A DNA stretch of 64,000 nucleotides from Tretioscincus oriximinensis (GCA_022410635.1 JAJVDF010000228.1:1229889-1293888); one strand, 5' to 3'; numbered from the stretch's first letter, positions 1 to 16,700 are shown. Program-made: numbers and translations. The notes: generated by a model from the sequence alone, not told the origin.

Positions 1-290
1 GCTTGTGGCCAAACAACTGAAATAAAAGTGGTTCTCTGCTGGAGTGTGAAAATAAAAGACGTACCAAAGAGGGAAACATAGCAGCTGGGGGAGTGGGGGA
101 TATAAAAGGAAAGCTGAGGGACTTTGAATGTGGGCAAGCAAAAAGGGAAGCTTAGCCAGAGACATTAAAGGCTCAGGACTTATTGCCTACCNAGTGTGGC
201 TAAAGTGTATCTTTGGTTTCTGTATGCTTGAGTTGCCTGTTACTTTGTTGCAATAAAGCTTTTGTTTTGATGGTTTAAAACAGAGAAGAC
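1..290 (+). mobile_element. LTR-like fragment (TATA box plus polyadenylation signal)
   Basis: A TATA box (tataaaagga, 101-110) is followed about 150 bp later by an AATAAA signal (252-257) and a T/G-rich stretch. This is the order expected across the U3-R-U5 of a retroviral or Gypsy-type LTR. No partner LTR, primer binding site or gag-pol coding is visible, and the left end is cut by the window. It could equally be a chance arrangement in intron sequence. Confidence 0.28.
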
Positions 291-640
291 TTTATTATTT
301 GGGTATACAAAGCAAAGGGGCTCATTCTGGCTTGATTTTCACTCCTTAATATTAATTTCTTCCTGAGGGAAGTGATGGCAGCCTGCCTGAGGAATAAACC
401 CTATCTGTTCATTTTATTTATCCCATCTTTCCTATCCTATCTACAAACAAGCAAACCAATAAAATCCAAGTGCCTTGTTCAAAAGAAAAGACCATCTACC
501 AATNTTAATAAGGGGGGGACTGTGTTGCCAAAACTCTATTGAAGAAATAAACATACAAGAGGACAGACACAGTCTTAGCCCCCGCTCGGTTTCATTACAA
601 TGGCTACTCTAAAGTTTATTAGAATTATCCTTGGGACAAA
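291..640. other. NALCN intron, nothing recognised
   Basis: AT-rich intron sequence with one isolated N. No open reading frame of note, no splice-flanked coding block and no repeat that I recognise. Confidence 0.5.
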
Positions 641-1450
641 ACAATCTTCACTGGACTAAGTGACCAGGGTTGAGATGGCTTTTCTTAATTGAGTAGCACA
701 AGAATAAGAGTTGTCTACCTACCTTCTGGTTGATCTGTGAGCTGCAACTAACATTCTAACTGCTATGACTCTGCCCAAGCATTATGATGGAAGGAGTGCA
801 GTTACTATGGTTACCATAAACCTGTTCCTTGTCAGTCATATCCCCCACTTCCCTACTGGGCTCTTTGTCACACTTACATTTTAATCCAGCTTCATCCCAC
901 TTTCAGGGTGAGATGACACATTAGCAAAACAGCAAGGTGCTTTCTGTTTACGGTTATTAGTCACTTTCCAACTGCGTTCTTCCATTCTGAAGCTAAACTA
1001 AAGTTTAGGCTGCATCTAGACACAGCCAAAAGAAGTGAATTAAACACAATTTCTAATTTTCTGTCTCTAAATCACACTAAATATCAGAAAGTGCTTTTTC
1101 ATTTAATTTTAATTAGTAGAACAATTTCTGTTTCAAATAGTTACCATAACCATAGGTCCATTGCTTTCAGTTATCTCTCCCTTGAACCTGTTCACATCTA
1201 TATTTTAATCCAGCTTCATCTCACTTTCAGGGTGAGATAATGTATCACCTATCAATTTGCTTTTTTTTGTCAATTATTGATCACTTTGCCACTGTATTTT
1301 TCCATTCTGAAAGTGAATCGAAGCTGGGTTAAAATTTAAGTTGCATCTACACAAAGCAAAAAGAAGTGGATTGAATGCAGTCTCTGAATTTCAGTCTCAA
1401 GTTCAGAAAATGCCTTTTCAATGAATTCTGATTAAAACTGGAGCTTATTT
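640..1450 (+). repeat. Interspersed palindromic repeat, copy 1 (non-autonomous DNA transposon-like)
   Basis: This stretch is clearly homologous to 19965-20690; shared blocks include the runs around gaccagggttgagatggctt and agttactatggttaccat. It is built from two related units, roughly 880-1135 and 1200-1440. Each unit starts near taatccagcttcatc.cactttcag and carries a partial inverted copy (ctgaa.gtgaa...gaagct..gttaaaa) followed by ttgcatcta.aca. The hairpin layout and lack of coding suggest a MITE-like element. Superfamily is not determined because clean ends and target duplications are not visible. Confidence 0.55.
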
Positions 1451-4400
1451 CTGTGGCATAAAATAGAAGATGAACCCTGATTCTGTGAAAACATGCAAAC
1501 AACGAAAAGGGTAAGTCATATGTGACTATCCACAGCAGATCTCCGTATTCAACAGATCTGCTTATTAAAACTACTTATTAATAAAACATGTATTATTTTC
1601 TTGCCCCCTTTGATTCACAATAACTACGAATTATTGTCAAAACTGGCTTAGTTTATAAATCAGAATTTCATAACTCTGTACTTGTACTCTGTAAATATAG
1701 GTAGTTCTTACTTTCTGAGCTCCGAGTTTACAAGTCTTTATCTTTATGAACTTGTGACTGACCGTGATCACAAAATAACATTTAAACCATCTTCAGTCCT
1801 GAAAAATGAGTTACTCCATTTTTTTCTGGACTAATCTAGGAAGAAATACAGTCTTAGAAACCCAAAAGGGGGTACAAGGGAGAAAAACTCACTTTGCAAG
1901 TAATAAAATAAGACCACTTAAACTACTTGGAGTTACTTTTCTGAGAAATTATTAGGAAAAATAACACAGTATTTTCTGTGCTAACCTGCTCTTGTCAGCA
2001 CTTTTCTACCAGTCAATCAGCAGTTTTATGAAACTGTCTAGAAGACTTCAGTTTTCCTTTTTAAGTGGCAGGTTGTCATTTGCTACCTTTTTCGATCTCA
2101 AGCCCATGCTTTTAAAATCTTTTCACTTGCAGCAGAAAAAAATATATGACATGAATATATAAATAAGATTTCAATTCAATAAGGAGTAAAAAGAAAAAGA
2201 ATAGAGTGTCATTGAATTAATATATGCTAGTGAAGATGCCCTGTGAAGTTGATATTTCCTAAGGCAACATACAACTGTACAGATGTATCTGTGTTTTTAC
2301 TTTTATGTTACAGCTCAGAGAAGTGTTATATTTACATGAGTGGTGAGATTTTCACTCCATATGCTGATAAAACATACCTCTGTAAAACACACACATGCAT
2401 CAAATGCTATCTAGAGGAGGAAATTTTGACAAGTATGTCAATTTCATTTGCTTCCACTCATTTCCCCCTCACACTATTGAAGTTCAACCCTTTTTTACCA
2501 TGAGTGATTTTTAAAGGTACTGTTGCAATTTTCCATTGGACAGCATCAATCAAACTTGTGTAACTTAATGGACTGGGTAAACATGCCAACCTATCCTAGA
2601 TTGATAAACAGCAGTAGGATCCTATGTGGAGTTCAGTGCTGAGCTATTGTCACTTTAAATAAGTGAGCATTTCAGTAGGTGTTGCCTTCATCGAAAGCTA
2701 CTACTTCCATTGTTAGTTCCTTCATCTAAGCCTCTATTAAAGATAGAAGACTTTGATGTGATTTCATAAAGTAGGCTGATCCANTTAGGGATTTGTGGAT
2801 CATTTGGGATATAATTTTGTCAGACATTCACAGAACCTTTGAAACACAAGAGCAGGTTGGATGCTTCCTCTCTATTTGGTCATAGAAGAACAATCACAGC
2901 TCCTGGCCACCATCTTGAGTGTGCTCATAGGCAATGGAGAGGCTAACAAGGATGATTATTCCCATTGCCTCTGGTTCCATCTCAATTTCTTGCNCACTAC
3001 AGGAATCTCATGTGCACTACAGAAATCTGTTCTGAGATCCTGGATGCTGATGCTTCATATCAGAAACTGCTTCATATCAGAGAGGCACAAACACAGCTAT
3101 TTCTTTGAAATCCATTAGAACCATCTATACAAGATTTACCTGGATGTTATCGAGATGTTCCAACATCATAATTCTTCAGCCAAATGTGCAAATGGAGTTT
3201 TTGAAATGCATCACAACACATCAAGAAAAAAGGTGCGAGAAACCAGTATTTTCTGATTTCTGGTTCTTTCTGATACCTTTGCGAAATGGCACATATTCCC
3301 AATCCAAGCTCAGTTAACAGGACAGGACCTTGCTAGAAGACACCGGCACAAGACATTGAGAATCACGTGCAGTCCGAATCACATGCACTCAGAATCGCAT
3401 TTGGTGCGTGCTCAGGATTTTCTTCCTGGTTGCTCGGCTCATCTGTTCCACATTGATTTAAAGATTTTCTAACAGTTTTTTTGCNAAAGGATGAAGGTAA
3501 GTATGCCTGGGCTCTCCAATCAGGTTATTTTGAAACTTGACATTATTGTGTTTTTTAAAACATCATCTGGAGGGGGCTTAAAATATTGCAAAGCAAGGAA
3601 TTTATAATATCAGACTGTAAAAATGTTCTGATATAGTCAAACAAAATGGCATTAAACAAAATGTAGTATAAATGAGAATGTTGTCTAAATAAGGCATTAA
3701 AAAGATAGCTTAGTCACTGAAGTTCAAACTATTTTATGTCTGGAAAATTTTGAACTCTCTACTGTTTCAATAGAGAAGCCAATGAACATAAAACAACAAC
3801 TATATGGACAACAAATGTCTCAAGAGATGCCCAGCAGAGTTGGTGAATCCAGATGGAACAATAAAGGCTTTTCCCAAGAGCTTTTTGTCTTATGCAAAAG
3901 ACACAGAAGACATGGTCTTTGCTAAACAGGAGTAATTCGTGAAGAGCATTTGAGTAACTGATCAAATCTCAGTGCTATCTGATAATATCCACATGAGCAT
4001 CCTTGATATTAAAGGCTCAAGAGACATAATGAAATGAACAAGGCCAGTATTAATGGATAGCAGCCCTGTCTTCATTTATAGTGTTTAGACTGCACTTTTT
4101 ACATTTCCTAATCAAGTGCCATTCTTCTGTAGTGGATATAATTTCTAAACAAAAGGAGGGGAGAGCAGTTTTGCAAATGTAATTTTTACTTTGAAATATA
4201 AAGCAAATTAAGGACATGTTTAGAAATATACTCCAAAGGTGATGATGTATAAGGAATGTTAAGGCTTAAGTGGAAGATAATCACTTTAATGGGCAATTTA
4301 AAGTGAGGTATTTCTGTAGTACTTTTAAATTTCATTCAGTATGCTCCTTTCAATGAGTTTTCCATAGCCTGAGTATGGCTTTTGAAATGTTAACTCAGAT

Positions 4401-5879
4401 ATACTTGTATAAATTTTCCTTGTCGATTTATAACATAGTGAAGCACATTTGGTGCTAGTGCAGTTTGGAATGATTAGCTATGACTGTGTCTCCATCCCTG
4501 ACATTTTTACATACTCAGTCTTACTCACTCAGTGATTATGAACAGTGATGGCCCTAAGCAGTGTGTCTACACACTGAGTATTTCTGTCATCTTGTAGGTT
4601 AGTTGCACAAAGCTTGGTAGAGTTCATGCTGATTAGCTCTAAAAAATAGCATATTAAGTTATAGCAAAAGTGTCCTATTGAAACAAACTGCATGTAATGC
4701 CGAGCACCTTATTAGAAATTGTATAGAGAAAGCAAAGGATGTTTTCAGTCTCTGTCATTGATCAAATATTCATTGATCAAAAGATGAAAATCAATTCTAG
4801 TTCCTACATTAAATACATTCTTCAAATTTGCTGTAATTTGACTTCCAAAACTCTGTTCATAAGAAAGAATTTTTAGTAACAGGCAATCCAATTTCACGGA
4901 TGATTACTTAGAAATAAATCCCATTGAAATATTTACAATGAGCAATACTATGATGATGATGATCTGGCCAGAATCAACTGATGGTGGGAATGTGACTAAA
5001 ACAGATTTTTTTTGCAGAAAATAGCAAATCAAATTAGTATCAATTATATACAACAGATAAATGCTTCATGTTAAGTTTGGAGAATATGAATTAGACTGAC
5101 AATAATGATATTTAACAAAACAACATTTGATGGCNGCACAGTGTGTAATAGATCATTTTTGGAAAGGGAAAGAAAATTGTACTGCTGATGACTGGCATTT
5201 CATATTTGATCAATTTAGAAATGACTGGATTTATGAAAGATGTTATTATGATGGAGGAATGAGAAATGTAAAAATGATGCAAGATAAATGAAAGAGGCTA
5301 ATTAGGAGAGANAAGTTTTAATACACAAAATATCATTATACAAGGATACAGATTTAATTATTGATGTGATTATTGAGAGCTTCCCAAGAACTGAGAGAGG
5401 AAGTAAATAATTTTTTATCAAATGTTTTACTTGACTGTACAAATAAGACTGTATATAGAAATAAAAATTAATATATATTTTAGATGACTATAAAGTCCTC
5501 CTCACTTCCTTTGTTCTCTCTCATTTCTTTCTATTTGTAACTTTTAATGTTCAGAGATAATTTAGTGAACTTACTTTAAAACTTGCAGCACTGAAACATA
5601 GACCAGGAGGAGGAATTGATGCTGGGGATCAGTAGATAGATGAATGGGTACACACTTACTAGCTCAAAATGGAGAGATCAGCATGTTCTGCATACAAAAC
5701 AGTACAATAAAAAGTGACACACGCTACCATCTTAAATCTGCAATCAGTAAAAAGGAGCAGCCTTGGAATGATCCTGGGACCCAAGGAACAAATGAAAAAT
5801 ACAAAAAATACTTCTCACTGAAACCCCAAGCCTCTGATTTATCTCTCTGTTTAGCTCTATCTCTCTGTTCCATCTGAAT
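1451..5879. other. NALCN intron, mostly unrecognised
   Basis: About 4.4 kb of AT-rich sequence. Short open frames (for example 2243-2503, 2861-3118, 3759-3965) have no family resemblance and no plausible splice context. No exon of the channel is recognisable here; in particular I did not see the end of domain I or the I-II linker. Confidence 0.5.
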
Positions 5880-6650
5880 CAGGAGAGGCAGATTGGACGC
5901 TGGACGCTGCACTGACACTTGAAAACCAGGTGGAGGCAGTGGCCAGGAGTGCCTACTACTTCCAGTTACGTCTGGTTCGCCAGTTACGGCCACTTCTGAA
6001 TAGGGATGATTTAGCCACAGTAATCCACGCTCTGGTAACTTCCAGGTTGGACTATTGTAATGCGCTCTGTATGGGACTGCCCTTGAAAATGGTTCGGAAG
6101 CTGCAATTGGTGCAGAATGCAGCAGCTAGACTGCTGACTGGAACAGCTGGCTGGACACACATCACCCGGTCTTGAAAGAGCTGAACTGACTGCCAATCCA
6201 CTACCAAGCCGAATTCAAGGTGATAAAGTCATAAGGCCCAACTTATAAGGCCCTAAATAACTTGAGCCCCAAATATCTAAAGGAACGCCTTCTCTCATAC
6301 CAAACTGCCCGTGCCTTAAGATCTGCAGGGGAGGCCCTCCTGGTTGTACCACCCCTTTTAACAGCTAGTGGAATGGGAACCTGGGATAGGCCTTTTCAGT
6401 GGTTGCCCCCAGTCTTTGGAATAGTCTCCCCCTCGAGATGCGTCTGTCATCATTGTTGTATGGTTTTAGAAGATCCTTGAAGACGCTCTTTCACCTGGCC
6501 TTTGGCTGAAGAGAATGTTCATTTTTGTCCCCACTTTTAGATATTGATTTTATACTGTTTTTAATTTGTTAATTCTGTGTTGGTATTTGTTTGCCACCCT
6601 GAGACCTTCGAGTATGGGGCAGGGTATAAATATAAATAAATAAATANATT
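5880..6650 (+). mobile_element. L2-type LINE, 3' part of reverse transcriptase and 3' end
   Basis: The frame at 5930-6175 reads as the C-terminal part of an L2-type LINE ORF2. It shows the family signature DLATVIHALVTSRLDYCNAL followed by KLQLVQNAAARLLTG. After a stop near 6174 the same protein continues in shifted frames (LSPKYLKERLLSYQTARALR from about 6259). The 3' end is the usual tail, with 'gccaccctgag...gggcagggtataaatataaat' passing into an (ATAA)n run up to 6650. Stops and frameshifts show a dead, 5'-truncated copy. The reverse transcriptase catalytic motifs lie upstream and are missing. Confidence 0.85.
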
Positions 6651-9149
6651 TATGTGCCTCTTCTTCACATAAGAAATAATGATTTAGAGTGACTCGCTGT
6701 TTGGGGCGAATTAGTCAGGAAGCTATGAAAACCTTTGTTCTCAATCCCAGATGCTAATCCCAGCCAACCAATCAGGGCTATGGAATCCCAGTCTAGTGGT
6801 AGCCAATCAATGAGAAGTTTGGAAATAAAAGTATAAGAAAAGTACAGTGTTTTAGGTAATCTCAAGGTGAAGTGGTACCATCCATTTGACTATAAATGCC
6901 AGAATGCTAATCTACTTTTAGTTTTATAATGAGCAATTTTAAAAATATATTAATATCTTTTTACTACGAGCTATATGTCCCCTCCCCCCATTTTGCGACT
7001 CTGCGCAGCTACACATGTTGCACATATTTAAATATGGCTCTAACTATTATGGAAAATCCAATAATGATGCTGGATTTCCCCCCATTGCCCAGCTTGTCTG
7101 TTTGTCTAGTAAACAGAAGTTCTGATTATCCCATTAGGGACGTATGGGAATGAATCAATCACACAAAGAACCATACAGACAGCAATTCTCAGGTAATGTC
7201 TTCATCCTCCCAGCAAGAGCAGATATAGTTCTGATACCTTGAGGGGAGGGTAAAGACAACGAACTCTAAGACCAGCAATGTGGTATCACATATTCTATTT
7301 GATTGTAACCTGGGCTGGGACCAGAGAACGTAGTGGATGATAAAAATGAAGAAACAGTTAGCCCTCTATGGGGTGATGTTCCCATGAATACATTACTTGT
7401 CAATTTATTTTTCCTGAGAACGAATTTGTTTTCCTTCCTGCAACAAGTTCTCAGATGGTCTATACATAGTAAGGGTGCATGGTCAGAGATACTATAAACA
7501 TAATTTAATTCTCTTGTTTGGTAGAAAATTTGAAAAGAAACTGAATTCCTTGGGTAAACTATTTTAGCTTCTCATGGCTTATTTCAAACTCAATTTTCCA
7601 AAAAATAAGTTCAATTCATATTTGATTGAACCAAACCAGCTTCAGTGGTCATGAACATAATATTCAAACAGCTCGTATTCATTATGTTTTCCAACGAAAA
7701 ATAGCTTTTTTTCCAACAGGAAAACCTAGTTATACTTATTTATTTTATGGCATTTTTATCCTGCTTTTATGGCTTGAAGTTTTAGGGCAGTTTACAGGAA
7801 TTAAAAACAGAATGCACAATATAGACACTAAAAACAGTGACAATATCTGAAAATAAGCAACATGTTCAGATACGAACATAAACAACCAGTTGTTTGACAG
7901 AACTGTTTTGCATCAAACTGAGCTAATGGCTGTTTGGTACTTTTCAAACACGAAAACTCTGCTCCTGCACGTCCCTGTGAGCAATTCATATACTTCATTA
8001 ACATAATTTGTTTTTTTAAAAAAAATCCATTGCAATTTTAGAGGAAAACTCTGCCAAAGTTGCTCATGTACTGTATATAAATAAAACAAAAGTAAACATA
8101 GTGAACTAAAATCGTTTCCCCCATCAATGCTATTAACATTTCATATCCTAATCAATTGCATTTCATATCCTAATTGTTTATAAGAAATTATTTAACACCA
8201 ACAATAAACATAGAAACTCACTCCTCACAGAAGAAATGATTCATAGAATGCCGTGTGTACTCCGAATCTACTAATCACCCTCAATGTCTACATCATCATC
8301 ACCTTCATCATCTATTATTTTATTCCCCATTAATCTCATTTACATTCAGTGGTTCATACTTAATCTATCTTCGCTGTCTGCTTATCTTATTCAAGCTTTA
8401 CTTCCCTTGCATAGGTCTCATTTATTCCCAAAAAAGGGCCAGTCAGGGATAGAATTTAGATCCAATGTTTTCCTTGCTTCCTAGCTGTGCTTCAAATTGA
8501 GGTCATGCTTTCCAAATATTCATGCATCCATTCAGCTGCAATTCCGNTTTAAATTAAATGACTTTTTGGCAGACTGTTCTCCTTTCTACGAATGTCTGGT
8601 TTGATCTTATTGTAGATGTCCTTATTTATTTCCCAGAGCATTTTGATTATTAGAAGTGGCTTATTACAGGTTGATGTATGCTTTGGGGGATATTGCATAT
8701 TTAATCACTTGTCTAATGTCCTCCAGACAGGGAACAATGTCACCTTGCTTTTCACTTTAATAAATGAATTGCTGTAATATCCGGACACTTGCAGTTTGAT
8801 CCTTTAGTTGAAAATAAGTCTCCCTAGACTGCACTGCCACTAAATTCAAAATATGTGCCTTTAGATGCAACTTATATTTTTGTAGATGAGTGCTACAAAT
8901 TATGCTCACTCAAGTTTGGAGCCATACAGAGTTCTTCTGTTATATAAATTACTGGTACTTACATCAGAGCACAGCATTTTTCTCATCCCACTTGAAAAAG
9001 ATAGTAATTTAGGTGAAAACAACACCTGGCAAATAATTTCCCACCGTTCTTCCCTAAAAAGGTCTGAAACCTGAGTGGGTTCGAGGCTGAAGAGGGAATA
9101 GTTTGAAGCTTTCTTCAATTCCATTCTATTCAGTGTGTCTTAATATTAA
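6651..9149. other. NALCN intron with one L2-like 3' tail
   Basis: Mostly unrecognised AT-rich sequence. Around 7735-7860 a short stretch (atcctgcttttatggcttga followed by ttttagggcagtttacagg) reads on the minus strand like the 3' end of an L2/CR1-type element. No coding exon is seen. Confidence 0.45.
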
Positions 9150-11957
9150 AAAGGTTTCAGAGCAGCTTTTAAACTGATATCTGGGGGAAAGCCGACAGGA
9201 GCTGGGCAGCATCTGGTTCGAGATANTGTAAATGTAAATGCAATTGCTGAGGAACAGAATTATGCAGATAATATAGTAACGGAAGGAGAACCTGGATGTA
9301 GTATTCAAGTAAAAAGCTGTAATGAGCAAACGGTGGTTTCTCACAAATTTACAGGGCCTAACTTACACCGGAGAAGGGCATATAAATGCCTGTATGCAAA
9401 TGCCAGAAGCCTCCAAGCAAAAATAGGGGAGTTGGAATGCTTACTGATTTACAATAATGTCGATATTATTGGCATAACTGAAACCTGGTGGACAGAAGAA
9501 AACCAATGGGATACAGTAATCCCAGGTTACAAACTATACAGAAAAGATAGGAAAGGGAGACCTGGTGGTGGTGTAGCCTTGTATGTTAAAGAAGAAGTTG
9601 AATCCTACGAACTGGAATTTCCAGGTAAAACAGACCCATCCACAGAAGCACTATGGATAGCATTATCAGGTCAGAAAACAAGTCTAATGTTGGGAGTATG
9701 CTATCGGCCTCCTAAACAAACACCTGAAAGCGATACTCATTTGGAACATGAGGTNACTGAAGCTTCCAAAAAGGGAAGGGTAGTAATAACGGGAGACTTC
9801 AGCTATCCACACATTGATTGGCAAACTCTTGTTCAACTCATGAAGAAGAAATAAAATTCTTAGACATGCTAACTGATTGCTTCCTAGAGCAGGTAGTTTT
9901 AGAACCAACCAGGGGCAAGGGAATCCTGGATTTAGTCCTAAGTAATGAACAGGACCTGATNCAAGATGTNACTGTAACNGATCCCATAGGAAACAGTGAC
10001 CACAATACGATAACTTTCAACCNGAACGTGGATAGAAAATTGTCAAGCAGTTCTAACACAGAAACCTTCAACTTTGACAGAGGAAATTTTCCCAAAATGA
10101 GGAAAATGGTAAAAAGAAAAATTAAAAGGGAAAGTGAGAAAAGTCCAGTCCCTTCAAAAAGTGTGGAAATTGTTTGCAAATACAATATTGGAAGTGCAAA
10201 TAAAATACATTCCCAAGAGAAGAAAGGGTTCTGCCAAGTCCAAGAAGACACCTGTATGGCTTACCTCTGCTGTAAAGGAAGTAATTAGAATGAAGTGGAA
10301 AGCTTATCCTAGTGAGGAGAACAGAAGGGAGCACAAACTGTGGCAAACCAAATGCAAGGTGGTAGTCAGGGATGCGAAAAAAAACTTTGAGGAGCACATT
10401 GCAAAGAACATTAAAAGAAATAATGACTTTTTCAAATATATCAGAAATAAGAATCCTACCAGGAAAGCAGTCGGATCACTAGACAGCAATGGGCCACTAG
10501 ACAGCAATCAAGGAGGATGTGGAGATTGCAGAGAGGTTAAATGAATTTTTTGCTTCAGTTTTCACTGAAGAAGACAGAGGGAATTTACCTGCAACAGATT
10601 TAGTTTATCAGAAAGAACACCAGAGGAATTAAACTGGATAGAGATAACGAGGAGGTCCTTGCTAGCCTTAATAAGCTGAACATCTATAAATACCCAGGGC
10701 CAGATGGCATTCACCCAAGAATTCTTAAAGAACGCAAATGCGAAATTGCTGAACTTCTAATCAAAATATTTAATCTTTCCTTAAGATCAGGCATAGTACC
10801 AGTCTTCAAAAAAGAATCCTGGGGTGATCCCGGAAATTATAGACCCATCAGTTTAACATCTATTCCAGCTAAAGTGTTGGAAACCATAATTAAGGANAAA
10901 ATTACTAAACACATGGAGAAGCACGCATTGCTGAATGAAACTCAGCAAGGCTTCTGCAAAGGTAAATCACACCTTATCAACTTGCTACAATTCTTTGAGA
11001 GTGTTAACAAACATGTAGATAAAGGGGATCCAGTTGATACTATCTGTCTAGATTTTCAAAAGGCTTTTGATAAAGTCCCTCATCAAAAGCTTCTATAAAA
11101 GCTCCATACTCATGGTATAAGAGGACAGACTTTGTCCTGTATTGGAAACTGGCTAGAGGGTAGTGTTAAATAGACAGTTCTCTGAGTGGAGAGAGGTAGG
11201 AGGTGGGGTACCCCAGGGATCTGAACTGGAATCCTTGCTTTTCAATATATTTATAAATGATCTGGATGCCGAGGTAAATAGTGAAGTAGCCAAGTTTGCT
11301 GACGACACTAAACTNTTCAGGNTAGTGAAAACTGAAAATGATTGTAAGGCACTCCAGAGTGATCTATTGAAATTGGGTGAGTGGGCATCAAAGTGGCAAA
11401 TGCACTTGAACTTAAGCAAGTGCAAGGTCATGCATATTGGGGCAAAGAACCCCAACTACTACCACCCGATGGGAACCAACTTTCTGTAACCGAGCAAGAA
11501 AAGGATCTTGGGGTGCTGGTGGACAATTCAATGAAAATGTCAACCCAGTGTGCAGCAGCAGCAAAAAAGGCAAATTCCATGTTGGGGATAATTAGGAAAT
11601 GAATCGAAAACAAGTCAGCAAATGTTGTTTTGCCTCTTTATAAATCTGTGGTGAGACCACATTTGGAATACTGTGTTTAATTCTGGTCACCACATCTCGA
11701 GAGGGATATTTTGGAACTGGAGAAGGTGCAGAAAAGGGCAACAAAATGATCAAGGGTCTTGAGCACCTCCCTTATGAAGTCAGGCTGCAACGTCTGGGCC
11801 TCTTCAGCCTCGAAAGGCAATGTTTGAGAGGTGATCTGATTGAAGTGTACAAAATCATGCATGGGATGGATAGGGTGAATAGAGAAAAAATGTTTTCTCT
11901 ATCACACAACACAAGGACCAGAGGGCACTCCTTAAAACTGTTGGTTAGAAAAGTGAG

Positions 11958-12841
<884 letters not shown>

Positions 12842-12842
12842 N

Positions 12843-13726
<884 letters not shown>

Positions 13727-16700
13727 TTTTTACACAAAAGTGGAAAGAGTGCCCAGTCCCAATGATTTCCCAATTTTCGGAACCTTTGTGTACAAAACAA
13801 TGCAAGAAAGGGAACTCTGTAAGCATTCCTGTTCTCTCTTTTCTTCTTGTTTTTCCTGATAGTTTCAATGCTCCACATAGTGGAACTATAAACGGTTCCA
13901 TATCAAACTATTTATCCTCACTTGGATTATGAAATAGTCCCCCCTCCCCCGCTGTTGTACTTGCAGTTTGGTTTTCAAATAAATAATTTGACAGTCTGAT
14001 GCTCGCTTCTTCATCCACAGTTATTTTTTAAAAAAAATTGAACAAGCTCTAAAGTGGGATTGCTCATATTCCATTGTTTGCCTATTAGGAACAGTCCAAG
14101 TTACAAAAGGTGGGTTAAGAGATGGGATCCAAACAAGCAAACCATACTCTGCTGTCTCAAATACCCTTTCTGCACTGGGCCTTTAATCCATATTCATTAT
14201 ATTATGATCCCAAAAACTATAATAATACTAGTTCAGACTATAGCAGGACCCACAGTACCAGGGCTCAGATGGGAAGTCACTGTTCCAGAATGTAATCTGG
14301 AATAATGCCAGTGCAGAAAAATCCTAAAATCTTTTGATCCCCTTTTTGCTACATGCGTAAGCATTTACAATCTGCAGCTTCTTTTTAGGTACCTAGAAAA
14401 CATATTTCTCACCCACAAGTCCTCATTTTCTGACTTTTACAGCATCATTAAGTGGTCCAGTTGTTTGGGCACAAGAAATAAATAGTAAGAGCATGCCCTA
14501 TTAGAATAATTTGTTGTCATTTCATTGTGTGCCATGCCAAGTTTTCCTTCGTTACGTTTTCTCACAAAGATGAAGTGTTAGATAGTTCACATAAGGAATT
14601 CTTGTTTGAATTAAAAGTATTTTCTTGGAAATATTGTACTTAAGATTGAAAGATTCTGTTTCCTGTTCTTGGGAGATAAACTCAGGTGTTTTTAAATTTA
14701 ACCAAATGTTATGCAAACCATTTGATGTGTTTTTTAATTGTTAGTGGTTATGGATGCCTTTGACAAGCATATAAAATGCAAATCATTCAGCCCACAGAAC
14801 TTTGGAATAAATTAAAATATTTTTAACTCTGTAATTGTTAAGATTCTCATTATGAAAGCGTAAAAAGCATCAACGTTCTAGAACATGCTTTCACCATTAT
14901 GAATTTTGAAGGCTCTTTGGGGTACAACTAGCAAAAATACTTACGTTTATTTCCATTACATTTAATTTCCATCACATCTTCCAGTGATCAGATTATTTTT
15001 CCAACTATATATTCATAGCCTATTTTTTCAGACAAACGTCTGATCAGAGTTCAGGAACTATAAAAATCAGGACATACATGAGCAGAATTAAAAACAGAAT
15101 TGTTACTTAGATAATTCAAGTTCAATGTTAACTGTAAACCACTGGGGTGAAGCGATTTTTCTATCTTGGTAGAATATAAATGGTGCAACAGAAGGATCAT
15201 CAATATGCTTGATTTGATCATTTTTTTGTCAGATTAGACCTTAAGCAATACTTGCAATAAACACTGGAACAACTTTGTGTCATATTCAAAGAGCTTTTTA
15301 AATCACTTCTGATGCCACTATTTCCCACAAATCTGGAAATTGTGATGGAGGTCACATTGTGGAGAGCAGGTAGATTTTAACACAATTTCTGGGATGCTCA
15401 TCTGTTCCCAGCCCAGACAGCATAAAGAAACCAATAACGTTGAGTGAACCCCTCCAACATTCTGGAATCTACACCCTTTGATTCTAAACAACATCAATTT
15501 AAAGTACTGTGAAATGTCTCCAAAATACGAGCCTATGAAGTAGCTTGTTTCATTTCTGGGTCAAAGCTTCACTGTCCTACAAGCTGGCAAGGCATAAACT
15601 CTTTATTTGTGGTGCTCTTTACTCAAAGTCTCCAAAGTACCACAAGAGTCGGTATTGCCTACATTTGCCAGTGTTGCCATGGTGGATGGAACTGAACTGC
15701 ATAGAACATATTATCATAAAAGGCCACTGTCCAGAGCTATTTCCAAACTGTAGCAGTTTTTTATTTCATAGTTTCAGTTTTGTAGGACCAAGGGACAATG
15801 GGGATGGCCATTTAAATGTCTTGTCTTGTACATCAGTAATGAGGTAACAGATTCCTACCCACAATATGGTCCTTTTATTGACCATTTGGATACAGTCTCA
15901 ATCGGGTTTTTTCTCTACAAAAGAAATAAAACCATGAGCAGTGAGAAATAGAGTTTTCTTTTGTTATTGTTGGCAGTTAATATTTCTGGACAGGATCAGA
16001 TAAATATAAGATAAATAAAATAGTTGTCCCAAAATGAGTTCTTCCAATTTCTGATTGAGGTAGAAGAAAGAACATTCTTTGCACAAAAGTGATTGGAACA
16101 TCAACAAAGTGACAGTGAAAGATCCAATATTTCAGTGGTAGGCCTGGAACATAACAACTATAATTTAATCAGGACTGCCAGAAAATTAGGAAATTTAGGT
16201 GGATTATTACTTTGCCACACACGAACCATGTTTTATGTCAGCTATATACTCTTCTAAAACTGCTGCAAGGCACAGTAGTCATCATTCAGAATTATANTAG
16301 AGCTCTAGTACACTAGGACATAGATATTCCTCTGAAAACATAGACTTTCCAGCTGAGCATGTTCCTTTTGCTTGTGGTAGAGGCTGCAATGTATTTTCCT
16401 TCTGNTGTGCAGTCTAGTTGAAGTCAAGTGGACAGAAGAAACAAAGCTTTGTACAAAGGTTCATTTTTGACCAGTGAATAGAACAAGCTTGATTTTCATA
16501 ACACGCTCTTATAGGAAGCAAAAAATGCTACCTTATTCTCTGAGGATGATGTGGTGGGAGTGAGCAAGCAATTGGCAGCTCATCTTTGATCATACAGCTG
16601 NCTTTTGACCTGTTGTGAATTCAGAGTTTGGTGTTTATCTTCCATTTTGGTTCAGGACTGCTGTAAGCATTCTGACCACTCTGATTGGATTATAATGTCC

